Shown piece by piece: positions 1 through 12,600 of a DNA stretch of 64,000 nt. A program made the translations under genes and the position numbers. The DNA lies in assembly GCA_034620365.1 (NCBI GenBank), contig JAQGEQ010000287.1:248001-312000 (forward strand), given 5' to 3'. The notes under the pieces were generated by a model, which ran no database searches, had not been told where the DNA came from, and saw only the letters and a list, made by a program, of their open reading frames with translations. The first letter of the stretch is position 1; each line of letters begins with the position of its first letter. This stretch comes from Pegea sp. RAD2-039. Its lineage: Eukaryota > Chordata > Thaliacea > Salpida > Salpidae.

Positions 1-1479
1 CATATAAAGTTAAGTTCAATAAATTCATAAAATAAAACCTGTTTTAAACCTAGATTTAAAAATCACAATCTAATTTGTTCACTTAAAGATTATGACAAAA
101 ATAAAATAACTTTAATTAAGTTAAGGTAATCTATATCAAAAAACTCTTTCAAATCAATGACCTCATTAGCCAAATTATTAAAAAATATAAAAGATCACCT
201 AATTAATTTAAATTTACTTAAAAATAGTGGTTATCTAATAAGGAAAGAAAATAAAAAAACTAAAAGAAATTACTGACTTTAGTTTTTAGATAGAGAATTT
301 ATGCTTAAAGTTTAAATATACATAAAAGAACAAATATTAAAAAAATTGTTTAAAATAGTAGTCATAAAAGATTCATAGAAGAATGCAAGAAGAATTGAAT
401 AATAAATGAATTATTTAAGTTAAAAATAAAAAAATATATATAAACTATTATTTATATATAATAAACAAATAAGTTTTATTATTAACGAAAATGTAATTAA
501 TACATAAAGTAAAAAAAAGTATTGATAGATAAATTTAGATATTAAAACTTAAATTTATTTTATACAAGCAAAAAGGAGATATTTGAGATATATAAATATA
601 AACATTGTTTTCTCAAGGAATATTTCCAAATCACCTTTCAAAATTACATGTAAGCTTTTTATAATATTAAAATTAGTTTATTGTTCAACAAAATTGTTTA
701 AATATGAATTACCAACTCTTACCATATAAAAACACAGATGAGTTGATGAAATTAAAATCAAATTAGAAATAATAAAATTTTATTTCAACTATATTTTTCA
801 AAAGTTCAAATAATAAACACTAAAATTTAAAACAAACAGTAGAAAATTAATTCAAACGTTATTATAAGAAGGCACTGAATAAACTTACCTTAATGAACTT
901 GGTTTACTAAAAAAACTTTGTGTAAAAATAAAGAAAAAAAATATTTATGTACTTTGTATGAATAATTAAGAAATTAGTTTTAATTTATACTAAGTTGCAT
1001 AAATATTCACAATTTTGTTGAAATGATAGTGATTACTTATCAAAATAAAAACAATAAAAAATACAATAATAATGTAGAAGGAAAATGAAAAAATAGTTAA
1101 AAATTATTCTAATCTTTAATTATTTAAAGTTTTATTCAAATCGTAATCATATTAAGCTCAGTTAGTTATGATATATCAAATTTAAATATTAAAATAGCAA
1201 AACCTTTGATGAAGAGTAAAGAGAAAGCTAAGCAAAAATTGTACTTTGATTTCTATTGTCACACATTAACAATAATACGGTATTGTCGCCTAACGAATAA
1301 ATTTATATGAGCGCCTGATAGCAAATTAGTCATTTTGATAAATTGGCACAAAGAAAAATTAACCTAAAATAGTATATAGTATTTTAATTATTTTTTTCTT
1401 TTTGTTTAACTTTCTGGTGTTAATTATCAATAAAATTTAAACTTTTTTCTCTTAATTTGTGATTTATTTTATTAAAAAT
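1..1479. other. AT-rich intergenic DNA, nothing recognised
   Basis: Stop codons are dense in all frames and homopolymer A/T runs are frequent. I see no exon, RNA gene or mobile-element signature. Confidence 0.6.
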
Positions 1480-1760
1480 ATCAAGAACGGTCATACGAGT
1501 ATGCCAAGGAAGATATTATAGAGACCCAGTAGTTTCTTGTGCAGCAGGATTCAATCCTTCAAGCCAACAAGGTTGTGCAGCGGAAGAGATAGATTGATGA
1601 GCTGTGACGAACTTACTACAAGGCTCCAACTCCAGCTTTAAATTCGGAGTCTTGTGTCTCCTCAAATTGTTATTATTCATCAGACTCAGGGGCTATTCCA
1701 CCCGGGATCTTATGGAATTTTTGTCACAAGTATGTGTATGGTAGGAGGATTTTTTAACTG
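1480..1760. other. GC-richer island of unknown nature
   Basis: This patch is clearly less AT-rich than its surroundings. Short open stretches exist (for example about 45 codons on the plus strand ending near 1760), but in-frame stops break every frame and no family is recognisable. It includes AGATTGATGA near 1588, which resembles a PBX/HOX site variant. It could be a conserved non-coding element, a decayed exon or an old repeat; I cannot tell which. Confidence 0.3.
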
Positions 1761-2689
1761 CTACACAACACAGACCGACAATAATTTTTGAATACTTTTT
1801 CAATAACTAATGTTGCTAGCATAAGCTTTTTCAAGACGTAGCTACTTTGTGTCTGAATTTTGGTAACTGAGTATTTTGATAGTTTATTCTTATTAGACAA
1901 TAAAAATTATCTTATGTAAATTCGATATCTAGTTGCTGTGTATTTTTGTATATACTTATTCTTTCCCCACAGTTTTAATACACTTAAAATAAATTATTGA
2001 TTATAATATTAGAGACAATTAAAATCTCATAATACGGAAGGTTTGTTTAAAAAGATACTAATATTTGATTAATTGTGGTAAAACCACATGTTTTAATCTA
2101 TTACTTATAGATAGGATATTAGTCATTTATTTTTAACTCTTACACCCCTTACTTTTTTACAATCTTGAAAATGTTCACACAGTTACTTTGAATATATAAT
2201 CTAATTATTTGTAGCTCATCAAAGTTCTTAGATAATAACAATAGTCAATAAAATGAAAACAATTGCCTTTGTCAACCATATGAATGAATCAAGCTTTCTT
2301 TAAATGATACATTTCTTAACAACCAAATTAACAGAGATTAGTGAGGAAAGTGTTGTCTATCTTAGAAAAACTTCAGGATAACATATAAGGTTTAAAAGTC
2401 TATAAATATGTAATTAACAGCGTGATTCTTTACAGAAAATTAAATCTCTTTTAGACTCTTTTACTTAGAGAAATAGATCTACAAATAAACTCTAAGAGGT
2501 ACAAACTTAAAGGTTTTACTTGATACTAAAATTTAACCTTGCTTTTATTACCCAATTTATGACCAAAGTATAAATAACCTAAATTAAATTTTCTTTATAT
2601 TAGCATCTGATAACCTTTTGAATATAGGGCACAACGTTAAAAAATCCAAAACTTTGTCTATTAAAACATTCACAAACTTCCTAGATAGT

Positions 2690-3640
2690 TCTAACAAGTA
2701 TCCCAAACAGAAGATACGTTGAAATAATCAATTGATCCTTGCCGACGATACCCAACTTTTTAGTACTTTTTGGTACTATTCTTCAATCTTCTTTAGAGTC
2801 TATTAACCTATGGATCTAATCCAGACAACTTAAGCTCGCTGCTCACAGATATTTTCACTTGCCAATAAATAAACCTTCAAATTATAACGCAACATTTATC
2901 TAAACAACAATAAAACATCCCAATTTTTAGTCATTAATGACTTAGAATCTTCATTAATCATGATTTAAAATGGGCTCACTACGTAAATTATTTGTTCAGA
3001 CTTATTTCATCTACTTCATACCACATTTTCAAATGTTTTAAGATCAGAAATAATTGGGCACTAATAAAGCTTTTCACCATAGACATCCATTCGAAGTTGA
3101 AGTTGATTTCCTCTATATGGAGTCTTCACCTTAAATAAGATATTTTAAAATTTGAATCTCTGTTTACGTCATTTCTAGGAGAACTACTTTTTTTCTAGAA
3201 ACTTCAATAAGTTCTTTAAACATCGTAATCTTTCATATGTCCTCAGAAGCTCATCTTTCAAAATAAGCCCACACAACAACATTAATAACACCTAGTTGAG
3301 CAATAGCTTTTTTAATAGAGTAGTCACTGTTTGGAGTTTTATTCTCGATTCTATCATTGCACCATTTTAAAAGTGTAGTTAAAGAAATATGATTCAAGTA
3401 GTTTTGTTAAAAAGTGTTGTATAGCGCTGTCAGGTATCTTCACTTATTTTGTTATATCAAATATTTCATTCTGAATTTACCTATGCTTTTGTAGTTTTCC
3501 TATTCTTTCTATATAATTTATGCTAAGCTGTGATACTTACAACCTTTTCATTATCTTTCCGCATTGTCTTTTCTGCTTAGTTACTATAAGAGCAGTAGAT
3601 TTTGTAACTCCTTGCCATGTTTTGAATAAAATGAATGAAT
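2690..3640 (+). mobile_element. Decayed LINE (non-LTR retrotransposon) 3' fragment
   Basis: The plus strand encodes broken reverse-transcriptase pieces. The catalytic motif reads L-A-D-D-T-Q-L-F at 2738-2761, as in many CR1/L2/Jockey-type elements. Then follow a 'sluggish' SINLWI-like stretch and an open stretch of about 60 codons (2953-3138) with the downstream HDLKWAHYVNYL pattern (compare LSWSxHIxxL of LINE thumb regions). Stops and frameshifts separate the blocks. The end near 3605-3640 holds ATGAATGAATAAAC, like the short 3' tail repeats of L2/CR1 elements. The 5' boundary is vague, and clade placement is inference. The element is certainly non-functional. Confidence 0.6.
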
Positions 3641-6600
3641 AAACAAGTTTTCTTCATTTCTGTAATATTCTAACCAGTGTAACTAGTTTACAACAGAACG
3701 ATGCTCAGGTGTTGTCATTAATCGTACTAATTTTGCATCAAAAAAATTGTTTTTCATCCATAAAAATATGGTTAAAAGTCCCATCAGAAAATGATGCTTT
3801 ATCACAGACTTCACATACCTAAAGTGCATATTCCTAGTAATAATTTAAGTTTATTAATCAACATTTTATTTTTTAATGAGTTAATTGTTTATTTAATGAA
3901 CTCTTATGGTCCCTTGAACTAACTACAGAATTAATATTTTTAAATGCTTCATTTACAGTAATTTTACATTTCAATTAATATTTATGAGTTATGGTTTCAT
4001 TTTAAATAGATTGATGTGAAAAAATTTTGCTAGTTTAAAAACTATTGATCATAAATTTTTTATGCTGTACTTAAAAAAACTAAAATATTCATCAAATACT
4101 TTAATAAAAAAGATGTTTACCAAAAGCAAAAAACAAATTTGGGACTTACCTTGTAAAAAATCTGCTTTAAATTGATTAAAAAACTTAAAATTTATTCAGA
4201 AGGCTTCTATCACTGGCTAAGCGAAAATCTGTTTTGATGTTTAAGAGTCAAAGGGATTTTGAGGAAAATGAAATTATTTTTTTTCTTTAAATTTTGACAG
4301 CTTACACAGCTAAGCTATTGTAAATTCAATTTTAATCAGTATAGAGTGAAAATGTATATTTAATTTGTTTTTAAATTTAATTCATATTACATAAATCAAC
4401 AGGTTGTAAAGTTAATTTATTATTTTTGTCCAAAGTTATTAAGCAACAACGAACGTTTTGAAGATGGCAACTATAAAATGCTTGAATTTCGTTCCCATTT
4501 AATAGATAACTTTTGATTGGTTGTTTAATAATTAGTGTCTGAACATCAATTTGTTAATAGTTGGTAATTAGTTACCAGAAAAGCGAGAAATGGTTAATCA
4601 ATAAAATGCTTTGAAGGAATAACAATACAACTCTGCCTAAAACTTGGCATTAAGAAACAATTGGCATAAGAAAATTAACATATAAAGTTTACAAACACAA
4701 ATGCTATATGCCTATTATAAAATATTTTTATAGAAAATTTTGGTTTATTTGTAAAAATAATTTTACAACAATCTATTGACTGCAAACTAGGTTAAAGAAG
4801 TTAGAATAAATATCAATGATTTTCTAACAGTACAAGAAATTCAATACCAAATAATAGCATTTTATTTCATTAAATATATATATACTTTAATGCAAAACTT
4901 GTTTAAATTAAAATAAATATGTCAGAATTAACAAAAAAAATGTATAATTAAAAATTTATCATTTAAATTAGTGGCCAATTGAATCTCTTAGCAAACTAAG
5001 AACTTAATCTTGAAATCGTAACTCTGCTCCAAGTATATATTTTCAGCTTCCATCTTTAAGGGTTTTTTGAATTAAGCTCACATAAATTTTTGAAAAATAA
5101 TACTTATAAATTGTAATATTTTACTATTAGTAATTAATCTAATTTCCAAAAATATTTCAAACTCACTCTGCAAAACAAAATGTTGAGCCTGCTAAAATAA
5201 TGATATTTAAACATCAAATAATTTTCAGTTTTAGAATTTTTGAATGTTTATCAGCAGTATTTGAAGTCAAATTTATTTAAAAAATTGTTCTAATAATTTC
5301 TATTTCAGGCTTTCGGCAAAATAGTTTCGAATTTTTTAAATTTAATTTTTGTACAATTTAAAAGTTAGATAAATTTAAATTGTTTCTTAAAATAAGCTTA
5401 GCGTAAAGCTTAACAAAGTGCCAACTTTAAAATACAGATTAGCTCTGTGATAGGTAATAAAAAACATAGTTTTTCTCAACGTCACCTCTGCTTCTGCAAC
5501 TTCAATTAAAATTATGAAAATTGGCAGATTTCAATGTGTTACCTAATAAGATGTTTTCATTCTATGAAAACCATATGTGACAACATACATAAAAATAAAT
5601 CTTATTTACCTTGAAAACCGAACAGTTGAAAAGGCCTGTCGTTGTGCTAGTTTTTTACTACATCAAAAGAAAGACTTGATGAATATTGTGTGAATGCTTG
5701 ACTTGGTTTTTCGGGTTAATATTCACAACGTATAAAAGATTAAATTTAAAAAACTTGAACCAAAATGGGTTGATTGTTCTTAAGCAGGCTTTGTCACTTA
5801 TTCTTTTTTCTTTAGATTAAGAATAAAAATTATATTATTTTATTTATATCTATATCGAGCATACTTTTTAATAAAATAAAAACGCTGACATCATAAACTT
5901 GTTGTAAAATTAACTTGATTCAACAAATATTTAATAATTCCATTTGATCAACTAAATATTTTTATCACAAGCGCTTAATTATAGTTTATATAACTCAGCT
6001 TATTACATATCAGTTTGCAAAATTCTGTTGTTCTTTTTAAGTGATTGTATAAAACAACTAAATCAGTCAACTTACATGTGTTCATACATTCCTCAGTTAC
6101 AAATTAGCTCTAAACATAATTTGACGTTCAACTGATTTTTACTAAACGCTAATCTATTGACATGGGATTATTACTGTAAGCAAGTGCTATAGTGAGAAAA
6201 CATAGGTTACTACATCACTCAACTATTTGTTTCAAACCGTGACAAGAATAGCCTCAGGGAGCTTTCAAGACTCTTCAAAACCGCTTCCAAAAAGCAAACA
6301 TTTAAATGAAAGGAACTACTTTTGTGAATAAGCTAAACATTCCGTTATAAGATGACTCATATGATATCATTGCTTATTTAAACAGAAGTCAAAAAAAATA
6401 ATTAATGTGGTAAAGAAAAGTTGAACATTTTAGACAGATTAATTTCCTTTAAAAGCTAACTTGATGATGTTGCTTAATGTTCTATCCACTTATTTCTAAG
6501 ACATCGAAGGATTACTATACCTTATCTTTTACTGACACTGTCATTTTATTTTGTAATTTAATCGTTTTTAGGAAAAATACCTTTTTGTCAATATAACATT

Positions 6601-9600
6601 GCATAAGACAAACTATCAATCTTTATGAAACAAAATAAACACAAACTAGTTTATTGTGAACTACAATATGCTACTATTAGTTTTTTAACAATATCTTTCA
6701 TTTTGTCTGAGCGATAAACTTAACTAAGAATAGATTGATTTGGTAAAAGTATTTTGATTTGATTTTTTTTTATAGAATATTAAAAAAAATTGCAAATTAT
6801 TCAAGTTAAGAAACGTTTTTAAATTCAATCTTAAAAGATTTTTACTTTACAATTCTCATCTAGAAGTTTGCAGGTATAAATTAATAAACTTTAGACGAAA
6901 TAGTTTTAAAAAGTAATTCAATTTGTTGATAAAACGTCATAAATGAAATCTGTTATTTGATTTTTACAAAATTAAAAGGTTGTTTAAAGTTTTGTTAAAT
7001 TTAATAAACTAATAAAAGCGTTTGCAGTTAAATAAGATTAATCATAAACAAATAATTTTACACAAGCAACAACTTGAGTTAGTTCTGTATGCACACTTAC
7101 TACAATTTTATGAACAGAATAGGATCAGTTGAAGAATACTTTTATAAAGGAGATTGAAGTTTTGTTAATAATAAAGTATTTTTAAAATAATAAAATAAAT
7201 TTCAATTTGTTACCATTTATATAAATGATCAAAGAATTAAATCTAACTATTCATTTCATAAATTCAGAATTAGTATGATTATATTCATAAAATAAAACAT
7301 CACGCAATTAATACCATTTTAAAAATTATTTTTCTTTTTAATTGAGCTAACATTTTTCTAACTTAAATCATTTACAAAATTGTAGTAATTTTCAAGCCAA
7401 ATAATTTTTAACAGCGGCTGATAAATCATTCAAAAGTAATGATTAAGTGTTTGATTTATTAACTGATTAAATATTTTGATACTTAGTAAAACTTGCTACT
7501 TTTAAACATACAATTACAAAAATATGTTGGTTACAAACATCGGATTAAGTTTAGATTAGAAAGTTTACATACAGATTACAGTTGTCAAGTTTTTTTCTAG
7601 CCAAGTTTTTAAGCTTAGTAAAATTTATAAGGTTAAAAAGTTAATTTTACTTGAGATAGATATTTTGCTGCTAAAAGCAAAAAACTTCTCAGCACTTTTG
7701 ACTACTAAACACAAGATTTATCAAGAAGAAAAATTGTTTTCAATTTATTGTTGGTTGAAAAGTTTATCAGTAAAGATATGGAGTCGATTTGGTTAGCATT
7801 AACTTATTTCCTTTATTTAAAAAAAAACTCCAATTAACGTGGCCTGACATCAAAAATAACCTTGCACTGCCAAATAGAAGCACAAAATGGTATAATTGCA
7901 TAATTGCTTAGTTAAACAAATAAAAAAAAATGAGAAAGCACTTTATCATTAGAATAATACATTTTATTGTATTTGATTATGTATTCAACTAAATCTCATA
8001 TTACATTTTATTACTGACCAAAAGCACTTTCATCATTTTATCTTGAAGCAAATTAGTAAAACATTTTTTCTTACTAATATTTTCGATAAGTATTAAATCA
8101 TTTAATATCATTTTAAAAAAGGAAAACAAACATGAACTTTCTAAGAATGTATTTTCTTAAAAGATGGTGGTATAAACATTTCTTTAAATTATTGACTCAA
8201 AATATAAATGCTCAATAACTTTATAAGACCCAGATAGATTATTTTAGCTCCTTAATTCAGAAACTTCTCGATTCACAAAGCTAAATATGATTTGAATTTC
8301 TTTTGTTAGCAAAATATTAACAAAATCTTTATCAGTCATTTTTAGTACAAAACAGTAAGACAAATGAGAAAAGCCTGGTGAAAAAAGCCTCAAAAGCAAT
8401 TCTAGGTTTTTTAAGTGATATTTTCTTTACAACAGAAATACAAAAATCTATTTAATTAATTGATCGTAATTACTGAGATTAAGTGTTCCATAAAATGAGT
8501 TACTAAAAACGGAAAGTTTATTAGTCCAGCTAACAAAGGATAGAAACAATTACCGGTATTTATATTTACAAAAATAATTTAAATGTTTTTTTTTTTCAAA
8601 ATTTGTCTATTTTTATGCTTTGAATCATCTTAAAACTATTAAAAGATTATTTAAAACTCAAAAGGTTTGAAGACTATACAAGATTAAAGTTGTAAAGGTA
8701 AGTTATATTTACAGCCACAATATACGTTAAGAGTAAATCCTAATAATAAATAAATAATTTACTGATAAATTTAATAGTATATTAATCAACTATAAAATAT
8801 TTTAAGCTTCACCAACATTGATAAAGTAATTGTTGCTTTGAACTAATGACTGCCAAATATTTTAATTTAAGTATTTGTTGATTACTCAGTGGTAATAATT
8901 TCATGCAATTATGATTTACTATAAGCCAACTACTGGAAAGTGTTTTCTTGAAGGTACGCACTCTTTATTTGTTCAAAGGCGAGCTATAGATACTGCTATA
9001 AGAATATACAACGAAATTAAGGACAGCATGACAATTCCATTTACAACCGTGTAAAATATGCAACTAAACATTTATTTCGCGCATTGGTTTCAGTCATTGA
9101 CACTCCTTTCAAAAGGAAAAAAATGTGATTCCATCTTTAAACGCTTTTTTTTGTCACCCTTTCTTGGTACATGAAGTTACTTCCTTTCCTTTCATTTCTT
9201 ACCTTACTTTTGAACCTCGTGTCTTACAAACAAATTAGAATACGAAATGCGTAGCAGCTATGGTATAAACAAATAGTTAATTCGTTTTCAAAATAAATAA
9301 CTTTGTAGACTGTTATTTTTGGTGTATCAGTTTTCATTCATAAAAATCGACAAACTTATCAAACTTCAACTAAAGCACGATTTAAAAATCAATCATTTAT
9401 ACAATTCTGAACCACTTTAGTAGACCTAACAAGTAAGTTCAAAAATGAAGAATAATTTTGATGATGATGCTAAATAACTTTAAGTATGGTTTATTTATTA
9501 TCTTAAACTATTTGAAACAATGTTTAAACTTTTAATTTAAAGTAAAGAGTATAACGAACGAATTTGCCCGAAGCATTTATATTTAGCTTAATAGCACAAA

Positions 9601-12600
9601 ACATAATTTAATGTTGAACTAAACTTTTTGGACTTATGAATCTGTTACTGAAAACGTTTTCTGATTGAAAAAATGAATCTTCAAAACTATATTTCAATTT
9701 AAGACAATAAAAATTAAAATCATAATTTGGAAATATATTGATACTTTGCTTAAATAGGACCAGACTTAAATCATCAAAGTTGTATTTGTACAATTAACTT
9801 AATGAAGCCAAGAAAATTAGACAGCGAAAGCCAGTCTAGTGATCACGACGCTATTACATCATGATTTATCCTAAATTAGTTTTATTCGGTAGTTTCATCA
9901 CGTATTTATTAGTAGGACTTACCAACAAAGTTTCTGTGTTAGAATATATGATATATACTCAGCTTAGACGTTGTACTAGTCGTGCGAGTTATCAATGATA
10001 GTATTTCCGTTATTTATACTCTTTTAAACTTTATGGCGAGCCTCGACAAATGCCAGGTTGTTACCGGATGTTATTTTGTATCTTGTGTTTGGCACACTTC
10101 AATTGAGTGAGAAATGTTTGCGTCGAGAAAGGTATTCAACTGTTACTAAATTAAACAAACGTTTTTAGCTAGGTATTTCTATCTATTTTAGAATATTGTT
10201 TTACTGGTAAACTAACTTTGCAGTTTAATTACTAATTAAAAACTTTTAATATTTTGTAATTAAAAGTGTTTAGGGTCTTATGATTAATCGAAGTCCTTTG
10301 TGGAATCAATATTTTGTCAGATCACCACTACCATTAAAGTAGCATATTGGCCCACATGACACAGTATTTGTCATTCTAACAAAGTTTTTTGGCTCGAAAT
10401 TGTTGGCTAAGGACTTGTACAACTCAAAACGTTAAAGCGACCCAGCTGTCTGGTTTTTTACTAAACGTTTTTACTTGATGTATGAATTTTAAACCATCGT
10501 CACTTATATTACAAATAAAAATAGTTATCATGCAACCAGAAGAATATATAACTGACGACAAAATGTTGTGATTTAAAGCCTTAAGAAGTTTCTCATATTT
10601 TAATAATCAAGATATATTATTCAAAGTTTTAAATATTTTAATCTATTTTGAATGGAAATAATGCAAAGTCATTAATTATAAAACTTTAACTTGTGAATTA
10701 AGTTTTTATATATTCAACATACCTTAATTATTAAAAAACATTATAGGTTACTATCAGTTTAATAAATTAATACAGAGCTGTTGTTTACATTGAAATATAA
10801 ACAACATTAAAAACTATCTAATAACGTATTTTGATAAAGCAATTCGGTATAACAGCACTATAAGAAAGCTTTATTGAAGTACCGGTAGGTTGACCATAGT
10901 TTCAGCTGATGCTTGTATAAAATGCCAGACGGTTTGATTTCTTGTTTTGATCCGTAAAATTGATCAGACAAAACAAACGTGAGCTATCAAAGCTTAATAT
11001 AAACAACCACCTGTTGTTAGATGGTACGATTTTCATTATTTTCTAAAAACTGTTGTTTAAAATTTGTTCTCTAAGAGTTGATCAAAAAGACTAATTAAGA
11101 GTTGATTACGCAGAATAATTATTTATTTATTATTGATATTAATTAATTTATTATTTTGAAAGATCCTGTTTACAACAACATACTTTTTCTTTAAGCTTGT
11201 GAAAACGATTTAGTTAATTGACTGTAATTTGTATAAAAATTATTTGTTAGGTTACAAAACTCTTGAAAATATCTCCAATAAGATAAACCAAGTTGTACAA
11301 TGAAGGAGCTTGAAGCAGCAGAAGTATTATGACCAGTACATTTTCCTCTTACAGTATAAAAATCTTTCTAAAGTTAGTGCTATAAATAGCTCTTTGCACT
11401 ATAAGATTCTGATAAAAACCTTTGTTTATTATGATGACAAAATAAAGTTTCTTACTTGAAAAATCCGGATAAAATTGTATCTCAAGGATCTTTCACATAA
11501 AATTTCAGAGACAAATGGAAAAAAGCAAGTGAGAGAAATAGCGCAACAAAATGAGAATGAACTGAAGGCTCATATTAGTTGGTAGTATCGTATAGTTTTC
11601 AGCTTTTTGGACATCATGTTTGTTTGGCCAACGTTCTGAACCTGCTGCCTAGTGACATTTTCGTTTAGCCAGAAAGGAATTTTATGATAGTGCCAAGCTT
11701 CAATTTAGACCATAAAATTCATGAGAATTTAACAAAGACAATAAAAGAATTATTGGTACTTTAAGTATTTGAAAGTCAATTGTAGCTAAGGTAATAGAAA
11801 AAGAAATTTTTAATATTTTTCTAGAACAAAATGTTGATTATTTTTATTTTGTTGATTAATTAGTTAATACAACTAATAAAGAAAATTTTTGAACAATTGT
11901 TTTATTTTTTGCTATGTTAATCTATTTAGTGTATAAATAAGTAATATAAAACTTTAATATTTTAATAATTGGGTAAAGCTAAAGTAGTCAGTATTTTTGC
12001 ATGAAGTATAGAAATACAATCAATAGAAAATAAATTTCTGGTTTTTGAGCTTAATTAAATTCAAATAATAGATTAACTAAAAACAAAATCAAATTTAATT
12101 AACTGTAGTTGTATTTTTAAATAAAATTTTTTATTATTTTCAATTTAAGCCAACTTTGAAGAATAAACAAATCCTTAATAAATAACAAATTAATCAAAAT
12201 CTTTATAGTTTAGAACAGTTTTCTAAAGGCACCTTTCCCAGTAAATTCAATTTATTTTACCGTTTCAAATAAAAGTAATTTGTGCTGTGACAAAATGGCG
12301 GTTACCTCACGAAATATTTTAAGCTGTTAAGATTAAAGTTGTAAAAGTAATGAAATAGCAATCTCTAAACATTTAAGGTCAATTTCAAAGTTTATTATTC
12401 ATTATTTCAGAAAAAGTAGCCATACGTTTAAAAATAAGCACTGTAATAACTACCTTCAAAATCACAGTTAAAAACTAAAACTTTTCCGGTAGTTCTGAAA
12501 CTTTTAAACTATTCTAAGTAAATGTAAAAATTCAAAAAATTTGCACCACTAAAAAATATATTCATAATAAAATGTGTTTGCCGTGTTTATAAGTATTTAT

